Shown: positions 45,318 to 56,999 of the stretch, one piece after another
Position numbering within the stretch: position 1 is the stretch's first letter
Layout of the letters: each line of letters starts with the position of its first letter
Assembly (NCBI GenBank): GCA_021234155.1
Contig: JAJEKV010000053.1
Location: 222,523-286,522 of the forward strand
Source of the DNA: Isoetes taiwanensis
Taxonomy: Eukaryota > Streptophyta > Lycopodiopsida > Isoetales > Isoetaceae
DNA length: 64,000 nt
Direction of reading: 5' to 3'
Position numbers and translations under genes: made by a program
The notes under the pieces: model-generated
What the model was told of the DNA's origin: nothing
The model's input: the letters and a program-made list of their open reading frames with translations, nothing else
Database searches by the model: none

Positions 45318-47331
45318 TGCCTTTACGTATATCCAATATTATGAACAATACTCGTTAAGTACATATAATCCAGCATTGGCTATCGAATATGGAACTCATT
45401 TGGAACAAGAGCAAGAGGGGTTCACGAGGAACATAGTGAAGAGGAGGGCAAGGCAACCAATTGTATGTAGGATACGATTGCTATTGCCTCGAGTAGGAGA
45501 AGCATTCTACTTAAGACAAATCCTGAGGACATGGGATGAGCTAAAGGTCATCAATGAACAGCAATATGAAACTTACCAGCAAGCTGCAGAGGCGGGAGGG
45601 TTACTCGCAGCACATAATGAGGCAGTATTAGTCATGGAAGAAGCCGTTTCTCTATCACTGAGTCCCACACAACTGCGATTTCTTTTTGCCATGCTATTTC
45701 TTGATCAAGGTCCAGCAATAGAGCTATGGAGCAAGTTCAAAATACCAATGAGTGTTGACCTATTAGACGAATATTCAAATGACGAGACAATCGCCTTCAA
45801 TGAATCCCTTCATTTAATCAACAACATTCTAACACAACATATTACCAATGTCATGGCATTTGGTCTCCAGCTACAACCTCGTCTTGGAAGAAATGTCATG
45901 TATGAATTACAAAAATTTCCTGACCATGGCCAGTACTTAGATAAGGTGATGCAAATGACGAGTATAATGAACGATGACCAACAAAAGGTATACGGCTTCA
46001 TTCGAGAATGGTTAGAATCCACAGAAAGCAATCAACCTTTATTCATCGATGGAAAGGCCGGCAGGGGCAAAACATTCCTGTTAAATTGCATATGTCTATC
46101 TATACGCGGCAACCAAGGTATAGTACTTCCATGCGGCACGACAGCATTGGCAGGTCTTCAATACCCAGGAGGACGAACGGCCCACTCGCTGTTCCAAATC
46201 CCTGTAGAAGAAAATAACGCGGCGCTTCATTCAATGATAGAACATGATTCTGGAGCGGCAGAATTGCTCATTGCAACTAAGGTGATTATCTGGGATGAAT
46301 TCCCAATGGCAAATAAAGCTGTCATAGAAAGTGCCCATCATTTATTGCAAAGACTATGTAGAAACAGTCTTCCCTTTGGAGGCAAACACTTTATCGGTGC
46401 TGGGGATTTTAGACAAGTCGCACCTGTTGTCAAGGGAGGAGGAAGAAATGCAGCATATAACGCATCCATAAAATCCTCTCCATTATGGCAAACTTTTCAT
46501 GTGTTCAGATTGGAACAACCGGTACGCAACGCTCGTGACCCTGAACTAATGCGTTTTGTCGATCACATCGGAGAGAATTGGGAGGAGTCTACTGTCTCAC
46601 TGGATATCTTCAACATAACTACTAGTGTAGAAGATAGCGTTGAATTCCTTTACCCATCCAACATACTTCGAGATTCAGATTCATGCAAGAAGCGCAACCT
46701 TTTGTCGACTATGAATAAGAGCGTTGATAGTTTTAATGACCGCATTCTTAATAGAGTTCCTAATAATGACAAATCTTATTATAGTCACGATCACATCACT
46801 GAACAAGATGAAATTATACATGACCACCCCTACGCAACATCAGATTTCCTTAATAACTTCACACACTCCGGAATACCTAACCACGAACTAAAGCTTAAGG
46901 TAGGTGCAATCTGCCACATTATGAAACGGCTCGACATGGAAAAAGGTTTAGTGAAAAATGCAAGAGTTATGGTCGTATCAATGCACGCGAAGTTTGTAAT
47001 GGTAAGAGTATTAGATGAGGCAAGTCAAGAAGATGCATGTACGTATCCGATCTCTAGAACTGACTTCTTTTATCAACCAGAGAATCGGCCATGGACCATT
47101 CATAGACGTCAATTACCCCTCCGATTATCATATGCAACCGCTTTCAATAGCTGCCAAGGATTGACGTTGGATCGTGTTGTTATTGACCTACGTACTGAGG
47201 TATTCGCACATGGCCAGTTATACACTGCGCTTACTCGTATGCGAACGAGAGAAGATGCTCTCATCCTACTCTCACCAGAGAACATTACGAGGTGCACCAA
47301 AAATGTTGTCTATAAGGAGTTATTGTGCTGA
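45318..47331 (+). CDS. Helitron Rep-helicase, PIF1-type helicase part
   Basis: This is the continuation of the gene at 42753 in another frame; homology is continuous from about 45232. From 45376 it is open for 651 codons. Motifs (residues counted from 45376): Walker A GKAGRGKT at 226-233, WDEFP with DE at 307-308, GAGDFRQVAPV at 341-351, RLEQPVRNARDPE, and near the end SCQGLTLDRVVIDLRTEVFA and GQLYTALTRMR (motifs V and VI). This is a superfamily 1B 5'-3' helicase that unwinds the strand during transposition. All motifs look intact. Arg replaces the usual Thr of GKAGTGKT at a variable Walker position. Confidence 0.95.
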
Positions 47332-47619
47332 TGAAGTACGTTTTCCTCAATCTTTTTTCTGTACAGGTCATGCAAAAAGACGATAGAGAACTGGACTTCC
47401 TATAAGGTGCGTCTTCTCCATCTTTCACAGTTATCACAAGCATGTTTTCTTCAACTTTCATTACAGGTTACGTAAGAAAAAAATAAAACAATTGGACTTC
47501 AAATAAGGTACATCCCCTACACCTTTAATATGTACTATTATCTGCCCATATGATACGTGATCAGCTGTTTAATTACCATGAGATTCCCCTCGATGTTTTA
47601 TCAAAAAGAAAAAATAAAA
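47332..47619. other. Downstream of the helicase, two related short units
   Basis: Two imperfect units (about 47360-47420 and 47450-47515) share ACAGGT, ACGT/GCAA, AACTGGACTTC or AATTGGACTTC and ATAAGGTRC. No coding sequence and no Helitron hairpin plus CTRR end was found here. Confidence 0.4.
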
Positions 47620-47948
47620 TCCATCCATCGCGGTGATGGTTTAGTGGTAAATCCATTGGTTATGGGATGCCCCCAGCCAGGATCAAAACCCATTGACTAG
47701 CATCGGATGGTTAAAAAAGGAAAAAGAAAATAGAAATAATATCCATCGCGCTTGTGGCCTAGTGGTTAGGCTAGTGGTTATGGGAAAACCCCACCCAGGC
47801 TCAAAACTCACTGACTACCATCGGATGGTGGAAAAAGAAAATGAAAAAATCATCGCGGTTGGCAAGCCTAGTGGTTAAGCCATTGGTTATGGGCAACCCC
47901 CACCCAGGCTCAAAACCCACTGACTACTACCGGATGGTGACAAAAAAT
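47620..47948 (+). repeat. Three tandem tRNA-like (SINE-like) units
   Basis: Three units of about 97-110 bases share CCATCGCG, a box A-like stretch (TGGCCTAGTGG at 47755-47765), TTGGTTATGGG, CCCAGCCAGGATCAAAACC or CCCAGGCTCAAAACCC (box B GATCAAAAC at 47681-47689) and CGGATGGT followed by an A-rich tail. The two boxes fit pol III promoters of tRNA origin. They are not functional tRNA genes because the stems do not close. A further T-arm-like GGTTCAAATCC is at 48061-48071. Confidence 0.7.
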
Positions 47949-48535
47949 AGTTAAATATAAAAAATGCAAACTATGCCACAATAACAAAGTGGGAATCCCA
48001 TGGTGATTGAAAACAGCTTCCATGTATCATATGGGCACATGAACACAAGGCAATAGCATGGGTTCAAATCCCATATGTTCGTGCGTGAATAAGAGAAATG
48101 TTCGCGAGAAATAAGCGGATCATATATAGCGGCAACCGGGGGCCTAACCGTTATATAAATTTTCATCCGTTTTCGGACTGTTAAGTATGTTCCTGCCTGA
48201 TTCAACTGTTCTTCAGACCGGATTGATGCCCGCCTCCGATCTTTCCTTCAGATCCTTCTTTACTCTTTGATCTGGGACCGCCTGTTGATTCTTCTTCCCC
48301 TTAGTCGGTTTCTTCTGTCGCAGCCTTACATCTGTGCTCCTGATATCTCCAAGACTGGCTACTCTATATGGATGGTCTCAGCTCTCAAAAATATCTTTAC
48401 ATCCACTCTTGAATTGTTTTGAACTATATGACCATATCATTGTGCCTGAACAGTCTTTATACACAATCATTTGTGTAATAGCACTGTATTACTAGATGAT
48501 TGCTGCTAGGTCATTTAGAAGTTGTGTAAGGCAAC
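47949..48535. other. Spacer before duplicated block B
   Basis: Apart from the T-arm-like motif at 48061, nothing coding was recognised. The sequence is ordinary in composition up to the start of copy B at 48536. Confidence 0.4.
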
Positions 48536-49154
48536 AGATCATAATTCAGGCTCTCTGCCAGGGATATTAACCAAAAGTTGACTGGGTCAGAAGTTGGAAT
48601 TTGGCCTATCTAATCCATTCAGACTTGACTAGACTTTTGTAGCCTGTCAGATATAGCTGTTGAGCATCTTTGAGGATGAAAATCATGTTTAAAACCTGAA
48701 TGGTGTGCATGCTGCAGATGTTATTTTGAAGTAGACTTTTTAGCCTTCAGGGAAAGATGTTCCTAGCAATCTTTTGAGCATTATTTCTGGAATCTTTACA
48801 CTCAGAGTGGTTGCCTCAAGCAACCTGGAGGTTCTAAACCACTGAGGTTGAAGGTTTTGCCAGGAATACCTTCAACACTAATCTAAGCATAGGATGTACT
48901 AGGCAAGCATGGCATTTGATCGATTGTCTACTCCTCAAACATGTGTTCAAGGATGACTCTGGCCATCCAGATGCAAGGACGGAGCCAAACTGTCATGTCC
49001 TGCCTTCTAGCATGCCCAGTTGCACAATGTCTAACCTGTTACGAGCCATCGCAAGGGCGCAAGTTTGGAACCGATGCCTAGGAAGGGGTTCTTTGTTCTC
49101 ACACTTGGGGCCTCTTTTCGGACCCTTGAGGAAACTGTGCACGTAAGCTCTCGA

Positions 49155-49950
49155 CTACTTTCGAGGTGGGGAAGGCTGTCAAGACATAAACCCTACAGAT
49201 TTAGTAGGGTTTACGCATCAAGGCATCAAAATTGTGTCGTTTGCTAATCCCATCATTCAAATAAGTGTTCATGTCCCAAGAAACATCTCGGAAAATAAAA
49301 GTTGGAAATCCAATGCACGGATGTGCCAACCCCCAAATTCCCCCTTTTCCACGTAGGGGCACGATCAAGAAATGGGGTGTTCCTTCAGTTCGACCACTCT
49401 AGCAAGCTCAGAATGTGTTTTTAACTTTGTGCATGAGTCAAAAACATCCAATTTACTTTAGAGACTATCATGCAAGCTCTTGACCACTTAAGAGGCATGG
49501 AAGGCTTCCAAAACCTAAACCCTACAAATTTAGTAGGGTTTAAGTATCGGGGCACCAAAACAGCTTCATATGCTAATCCCACCGTTCAAATGGTAGCTCA
49601 TGTTCCATGAAACATCTCTCAGAAGAAAAAATGAACATCTACCGCACGCGGATGTATAACCCCCAAATTTTCCCCCTTTTCCCGCGTAGGGACCACGACC
49701 AAGAAATGGGGTGTTCCTCGATTCGACCACTCCAAGCAAGCTCAAAATGTGTTGTTGACTTTGTGCATGAGTCAAAAACATCCAATTTACTTTATGGACT
49801 ATGCATGCAAGCTCTCGACCACTTCAGAGGCAGGGAAGGCTTTCAAAACCTAAACCCTATAAATTTAGTAGGGTTTAAGTATCGAGGCACCAAAATAACT
49901 TCATCTGCTAATCCCACCATTCAAATGGTAGGTCATGTCCCATGAAACGT
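49155..49950 (+). repeat. Tandem repeat of about 332 bp with telobox palindromes (copy B)
   Basis: This is the copy B counterpart of 39345-40140, with inverted teloboxes at about 49187, 49517 and 49850. Small indels relative to copy A are concentrated at CCAG and CAG positions. Confidence 0.75.
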
Positions 49951-51414
49951 CTCTAAAAAAACGTCTCTCAAATGATTCGGACAAAGAAGTTGCTTCATGT
50001 TGAGAATTGAGAAAAAACAGTAATGAACAAGGCTGCCAGCTAGGTTTCTCTTCGCTCTCAAAAAAAATATCTACCGTGGGCTTACCTTGAGAATTGAGAA
50101 AAAACAGTAATGAACAAGGCTGCCAGCTAGGTTTCTCTTCTCTCTCAAAAAAAATATCTACCGTGAGCTTACCAGGAAGGTTTTGGAATTTTTTACAAGC
50201 CGATGGGCTTTGTATAATTTAGAATAGGCTATAAGCTAAGATTGCGCAATATTTTGTTCCATGCCTTTCTTGGGATCCCATTTTTTCTCGCTGCTTTGGG
50301 GTCCCAATTTCTTCCTTGAGATTGCAAGCCAAGAAACCTGGGAGCATAATCGTGATTGAAATTTTGGTTTGTTGTTTGTCAGATGATTGGAACCTTGCTT
50401 TTTTTTATGGTCCCTTTTTTATATATTAGTTTCTGTTATGTCTGATCTGGCGAATTTTCAGGTACTTTTTGTATTTCAAGTAATCATAAGCGTACGATTA
50501 TTTTAGGATGGGGGGTGGAGTGCATTAATTTATGTATGTTTCCTTTTTTTTTTGCTCTGGATGAGATTTAACTTCTAAAAAGGCAACCCACTATGCAGTA
50601 TTATTTTTGGCAGTTGAGATTTTATCTCACATGGCATATTCTGGGGTGGTCTGGGTTAGGATCTATCTTCTATCTATATCTATCTATATCTATATATAAT
50701 AATAAAGGTGTTTTGTGATAGTCTGTGCGCAATCCTGTCCCTTCAAAATTTTAAATTATTTTCATCCCTTGGACTTGGATTTACAGTTTTTCATGCCCGT
50801 CGTACTGCTTGGATGCAAATGCAACCGGCTTAATTCCGACTTTACTTGGTCGAGCTTTCCATCTCTTTGGCTCTAGAAACTCTGACCCAGTGTTTTTTGT
50901 TTTTCAAATCTTTCTTTAATCTATGTTTCTTCTTTCTTCTTTCAGATAAGGAGGAAATCCTGCTTCTACGACAATGGACTTCTATAGCGAAGCTCATCTT
51001 CTTCACAGAATTGGTAATCCTGAATAGCAGGGAGCGATTTTCCAGTCTTGTTTTTTTGCATCTTTTTGAGCTGGTCTTAAGTTTGCAATCTCTCTTTCCA
51101 ATGCGCAGGGTCCCATGTTTCGCGATACATTCTATTGATTGCTGGCTCACGAAAAATTCAATCCCTAGGGTAGTGGTGGATTGCCAAGTTCGTGAAGCCA
51201 AGAGATCATTGCTAGACACTTTTTATACGCAAGTTGGCACTTCCTCTTTTTATTTTTCGAGGCAACGGATTTCAAATGAACATTTTACGAAACAATCATG
51301 GCTTGCAAGGAAAGCAACTTTCATCTATGTTTGACAAAGATCCTGCCTTGATGGACCGGCATTTAGCATGTGCAAAAAGGCTAGAACTTACAAGAATGCT
51401 ACGGTATGAACAAT

Positions 51415-51760
51415 AGGGGTAGGCTGGCTATACATTGTTTGAACAGATGCAAAAGCAGAGCAAACAACCAGATGCCATCACTTTTGTTTCCCTTGTTACG
51501 GCATGCAGTTGTGCTGGATTGATGTGTAGAGGCCATATGTATTTTCAGCAACTGATCTATATCAATGCATGGAATGTTGCTTGGTATGTTCTCATGGCAC
51601 ACATCTATGGAAATGCTGGCCTGTGGGATGAGGCGAATATAATTGAAGAATATAATTGAAGAGATAAGGAAATGCATGCAAGGTCTTTGACCCAAGTGAA
51701 CAGAAAGATATATAACTTTCTTGTTGGGATGATAATACCAGGGGATTGCCGAAATTGACA
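51415..51760 (+). pseudogene. Captured PPR gene fragment (C-terminal, E-type)
   Basis: The frame from 51435 reads MFEQMQKQSKQPDAITFVSL and VTACSCAGLMCRGHMYFQQL, a typical PPR unit, followed by WYVLMAHIYGNAGLWDEANI, the E-domain hallmark. After a stop at 51657 further residues (IYNFLVG) continue the pattern. Plant PPR proteins of this class act in RNA editing or processing in chloroplasts and mitochondria. Only a fragment of about 110 residues is present. It lies in the Helitron's sense orientation. Confidence 0.75.
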
Positions 51761-51918
51761 GACGTAAAAGGAAGGGTATGTACAAATCTGGACTTTGTTT
51801 TGAAGCCAGGCAGCTACATTGTATAGCATGCAAAAATTAGCCATCGCTTTTAGTCCTTTATACAATTCACAGCTATAAAGAAGGCATTTTGCCAGTTATG
51901 CCAATTGAGCTGTGCCAA

Positions 51919-53888
51919 GTATGAATCTTCTCTGCTGGTATATTGCTAGATCGCCAGGTATGAATATTCTTTGCTGGTATATTGCTAGATCGTTTATTGC
52001 ATTGGGAGTGTTGAAATATGCCTTTTGCTTTGAAAAGCTTTTCATGAAGGCCATTTTTTATCTGTGGTCTTCGAACTCATTCAAAATGCTTTCATAGGAC
52101 CTATTTTGCAGATTCATTTGTAGATTGATATGGTAATACTAGCAAGTGTCGCCCATTTTTTCTGTTGTTTAGAAGCCCACAGTGAAGTGAACCCATATCT
52201 GGAGGCATAATGGCAGAAAATATTCCCCCCTGTTTTCTTAGTTTCGAGGGCATATTTTGTGGACTGGACTTTTTGGAATGGCTCTTGTACTTTGATGTAT
52301 TTCACCCATTTGTACTATGAATTTGCAAAATATATACCTAGCATTTTTTATAGGCTCTTTCCTAAGCTTTCCAATGCATGCTCATGTTTAGGAAATGGAG
52401 CTTCCTTTTTGATGTTACGTCCCTATTACTACTCTGCTGTAAACTTAGAGCAGCAAATGCATTTTGTCATATTTGACATATTTAGACTAGGAATTTGAAA
52501 ACTGCATGCCTAGCGTTACTTTTAGATTTTTCCTTAAGCTTTTAAACGGATGCTTCTCTTGGCAAAACAGTGCTTGCATTTTCTTTCTAAATGGCAATTT
52601 ATTCTGTATCATTTGAGTAAAAATTAAGATATAAAGCAATCTGATCTATTAAAATTAAGATATAAAGCAATCTGATCTGTTCATGGAATTCCATGGCATC
52701 CCTTTTTGTGTATCAGGAAAGTGGAGATGGGTAGAGCATGGAGCGGGTCCATTCGGCTCAATTGTTCAACATAAAGCTCCCTCTTTACCGTTTATATCAT
52801 TCTGTGTGATCGTTTCTGTAAGTACAACAGTCAAATTCTTTGTTGTTTCATTGAATTTAGAGATTTGATTTTCTTAGGATTGGCCATGCGTCTTTGCCCA
52901 GTTGCATGCAAGAGTTTATAATCCAATTATAGTGTTGGACCTTTGACACTAACAATGCATAAGGAATTTTAACACCTTGAAATCATTATTGCTCTTCACT
53001 AAATAATATATCACAAGATCCCCAAGTATGAATCTTCTCTGCTGGTATATTGCTAGATCGTATATCACAAGATCCCCAGGTATGAATATTCTTTGCTGGT
53101 ATATTGCTAGATCGTTTATTGCATTTGGAGTGTTGAAATATGCCCTTTGCTTTGAAGAGCTGTTCATGAAGGTCGTTTTGTATCTGTGGTCTCCGAACCC
53201 ACATCTGGAGGCATAATGACAGAGAATATTTCCCCCTGTTTTCTTAGTTTTGAGGGCATATTTTGTGGACTAAACTTTTTGGACTGGCTCTTGTACTTTG
53301 ATTTATTTCACCCATTTGTACTATGAATTTGCAAAATATATACCTAGCATTTTTTATAGGCTCTTTTCTAAGCTTTCCAATGCATGCTCATGTTTAGGAA
53401 ATGGAGCTTCCTTTTCGATGTTACCGCCCTATTACTACTCTTCTGTAAACTTAGAGCAGCAAATGCATTTTGTCATATTTGACATATTTAGACTAGGAAT
53501 TTGAAAACTGCATGCCTAGCATTACTTTTAGGTTTTTCCTTAAGCTTTTAAACGGATGCTTCTCTTGGCGAAACAGAGCTTGCACTTTCTTTCTAAATGG
53601 CAATTTATTCTGTATCATTTGAGTAAAAATTAAGATATAAAGCAATCTGATCTGTTCATAAAATTCCATGGCATCCCAATTGGAGATGGATAGAGCATGG
53701 AGCGGGTCCATTCGGCTCAATTGTTCAGCATAAAGCTCCTTCTTTACCGTTTATATCATTATGTGATCGTTTCTGTAAGTATCCCAGTCAAATTCTTTGT
53801 TGTTTCATTGAATTTAGAGATTTGATTTTTTTAGAATTGGCCATGCGCCTTTGCCCGATTGCATCGCGAGTTTATGATCCTCAATTTT
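51919..53888 (+). repeat. Tandem duplication of about 1 kb inside Helitron 1
   Basis: 51919-52928 and 53025-53888 are copies (both with GCTGGTATATTGCTAGATCG, CCCATTTGTACTATGAATTT and TTTGACATATTTAGACTAGG). The first copy has an extra segment of about 115 bp near 52076-52195. A short phrase (TATGAATMTTCTYTGCTGGT) is itself doubled at the start of each copy. There is no coding meaning. Confidence 0.85.
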
Positions 53889-56439
53889 TGTTTATAGGAA
53901 GATTTATGTCACGCATTTCCTTTTTACGGGTTGCTATAATGCTCCTTCACGGTAGAAATATATGTGCTGATATATTACAAGCCCGAATGAATGATTGTTG
54001 TTGTTAAAATTGACACTACCTCTTCCATGATAGAGAAGCCTATGTTTAATTTTGCCAACTTTTTCACGATCAGTCAATTTGGCAATTCAATGCTTGCCAA
54101 GACTACAACATGCTTCGGGGAAGCTGTGTGCCCGGTTTCTTATAGTTTCAAGCCTTCAAATGATTTATGATTTTGCGAAAAGTTTTTTTTTGCTATGGGG
54201 TTAAATGGATAACCCATTTTGTCATGGATTTTTGAACTTAAAGGCTGGATAGTGTCTACTTGAGAATGCTTGAACAAGAGATGTTTTGCGACTTGGATAG
54301 CTTGAACTTTTCCTTATCATTCTACATGCTTTCCAATAACTTCATCGATGAACTTCTTTTTACTTTATGATGCAATAAAACCATGGCATTGAAGGAGAGC
54401 ATCTGGTTTTATAGCGAGAGGTTTTAGTGGGATCATGATGTGCAATGCGCAAATTACGGATGTATTGGTAGAGGCATCATGATGCGGTCGTTCTTATATC
54501 ACACCGATGCCTATCTTCCGAACACTTATTTGGGAGAAGGTACCTAACAACAGATTTGATTCTTTGTTCTTGGTATTGTGGGATGCCATCTGTATTGTGG
54601 GTCTGCCTTTCGGGCTTTGTCCTACAAGGAAAGGAAAAAGGGGAGGAGGTTGGCGGAGGGCGGTCATGCGGGGAGAATGAGGATGCCTCTTAGGTAATGT
54701 TTTTTTTCCTTGAGTTTTCCTTCCAACAACAAAAGCATGTATGTCGAAAGAGGTCATGAATCCATCTCTTAACTCCATTGGATATGGCGGTAGTGCGAGC
54801 CACCTTCAAATGTGAAGCTAGGTGAATGCTTTTTTCTTCTTCCATTGTTACTTTTTACATGTTTTGCTTCCAATATCGGAGCTATGAGTATTAAGTTTAA
54901 GTAATATTAGTTAGAAGGAAACATTGGCTGTAGCTTTTTGTTCTAGGTTGCATATATATATTGGATTTACTTCATTGTAATACAAAGTTAAGGTTTGCCT
55001 TTATGTGAATAGTTATCTCTATAAATAGCACAAATTTAAGATTAATAAATTGATTAACATACTTCATAGTCTTCTTGCGAGTATTCCGCAATTTTTCTTT
55101 GCAGACTTAAGCTTGTCATTTGTTATAGATTGGAGATGTGTAAGTTGCAATACCAGTAAATATTGCAAAAAACTTCATAGTCTTCTTGCAAACAATTTAG
55201 AATTTTTCTTTGCAGACTTAAGTTTGTCATTTGGTCCAGATTGGAGATGTGTAAGCTACAATACCAGTAAATATTGCAATGTCAAATATAAGTCTATACA
55301 CCACTATTCGATTGCACAATGGAAATTCTACATCTTCATGTTTATGTCCTAGAGCAAAACTGCTTCATTGTGGGTTTTAGTTTCTGTCAGAATTAACATC
55401 TTTGGATTGCAGCAAGTGGGGATTGTCAGTCCATGTGGAAAGTCCATCTTTTTAAGGGTGAGCTTCTATATTTGTTGTAATGCATGCAAAGGATTCAAAA
55501 TTTCAACTGCAATGCTACATTGTCCCTCTTCTGCAATAAAAATTCGAGTTGCAATGGCAAGTAGTATTATTATTATGCACATGTTTGGGGCACTCTAGAA
55601 AGAAAAAAAAATCACGTATTGATGTATGCAGTTTAGTCACCTTCGACTATAGCCAGTCGCATTTGGAATTATTTCTAAGTTATAATTACAATATAAAAAA
55701 TTTTAGTGTCAGGATGTGGCATTTCCATCTTGATCATTGATGTGTAGTTTTGAAAAAGAACAGAGTAATATCTTCATGTCAATAAAGAAAGTTAGGTACT
55801 ACAAACGGCAATGCAAGAATATAATTCCTAAGCTGATTATTTGTTTAGGTATGTCATTAAATATACATAGGTACCTAACTATTTCATTGGCAAAAACCAA
55901 CACCATCACAACAACTATATAGTTATTTCACATTTTCTTATGAGAGTAAAAATTTGCTTCCTTATAAAATAATATATGCCCAACTACAATGACATACAAA
56001 GGGAACTTTGTTTCTGACACCATTGGGCACATGTTGTATTGATTTGTATATAAGAAGAAAAAGAGTTGACATGAAAGTTTAATGAGTGGAAAGATAACAT
56101 GAACATAATATCATTTGCAATTGCTTAGAGATGCTAAGGAAGAGAATTTTTACGCCTGCAAAAAGATATGAGAAATCAAATTTGCATCGTGATAACATGC
56201 TGTAAAAAAGAAATTATGCCAATGAGAACTTTTCTACTTGAAACATGAACTCTGATCATAATAAAATATAACTATTATTGCAAGCACTAGCAATGAGACA
56301 CACAAGGCATTTATGTCTGCATAAATGTTCTAGACGTTAGAAGCACTAGCTATAACAAGTGCAAATTTTTTATGTTCAGTAGACTTTATAAAATTAAATC
56401 CACTATTGTCATTACTTTTTTATTTATGACCAATGAAAA
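53889..56439. other. Helitron 1 filler with a 111-bp tandem pair
   Basis: No gene was recognised. Two 111-bp units lie at 55061-55282 (ACTTCATAGTCTTCTTGC ... ATACCAGTAAATATTGCAA). A minus-strand frame of 94 codons (54778-54494) matches nothing I know. Confidence 0.45.
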
Positions 56440-56814
56440 GCCCAGCAACGCTGGGCACTTTTTCTAGTATAGTAATAAAGGAGTTTTGGGATAATCTGTG
56501 CACGCATTTTAGGCCGTGGATTTTTTTATTTTATTTTGGTTCGTTGGATTTTCAGTTTTTGTTTCACGCTTCATCTAATACATCTCCAGGCTTTTCGTCT
56601 GACGCAGCTTCGTCTGCCATGGTCTTCTACGGTAGTGCCCCCTCCAACCATCCTTACATGTGACCTAATCTGGCAAGATTTCTCCAAAAAAGGCATGACA
56701 AACCAAATTGTTAAACCTTTGTTGCGGTGGTTCCAGATCTCCTGTACCGACTTACAACCCAAAGCTGGAGACCCCTGCAAAAAAACCTCCGGTAAGTTCT
56801 GCTATTCAGAGCTT

Positions 56815-56990
56815 ATTTTGGCTTTCTCATGTAGCCAAAGAAGCAGAAGTGTTGAATCGATTGTGCAAATGCAAAAGCCTAAAGTCTCTCTCAGAAGGTA
56901 AGCGAATTCATGAGTCCATATTTCATGGGCAGATCTCACAGTGCATCTCTTCTTTGAATCGGTTTTAGAAAATAGAATCCTAAGTTAGGG
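56815..56990 (+). pseudogene. Captured PPR gene fragment (N-terminal unit)
   Basis: The 56708 frame includes LNRLCKCKSLKSLSEGKRIH and ESIFHGQISQCISSLNRF before a stop. C-SL-L-EGKRIH--I is the usual first PPR repeat of PLS-class proteins. It is a fragment of about 45 residues in Helitron sense orientation. It may come from the same or another PPR gene as the piece in Helitron 1. Confidence 0.55.
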
Positions 56991-56999
56991 TTTGCTTAG

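Larger units (their letters stand above)
50662..56467 (+). mobile_element. Non-autonomous Helitron 1 (5.8 kb)
   Basis: The left end is TCTATCTTC inside a TATC-rich stretch leading to TATATAATAATAAAGG. The right end is the hairpin GCCCAGCAACGCTGGGC (56440-56456), ACTTTTT, then CTAG (56464-56467). These are the TC start and hairpin plus CTRR end of plant Helitrons. It contains no Rep or helicase but carries a PPR gene fragment. Copy A (40795/40796) is the empty A/T target. Confidence 0.9.

Noticed and set aside
47620..48075. tRNA genes
   Set aside because: A- and B-box-like motifs are present but acceptor and anticodon stems do not form; SINE-like origin fits better.
38804..48535. Copies A and B as LTRs of one giant element
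   Set aside because: The borders lack TG...CA, the left border lies inside another LTR, and the inside holds a Helitron gene rather than gag-pol.
47332..48535. 3' end of the autonomous Helitron
   Set aside because: No hairpin followed by CTRR was found; the GCCCAGC hairpin of Helitrons 1 and 2 is absent here, so a family link is not claimed.
50842..51334. Overlapping frames of 125 and 162 codons at the start of Helitron 1
   Set aside because: Composition is biased (Phe/Leu/Ser-rich on one strand, Lys/Arg-rich on the other) and no domain is visible; probably copied intron sequence.
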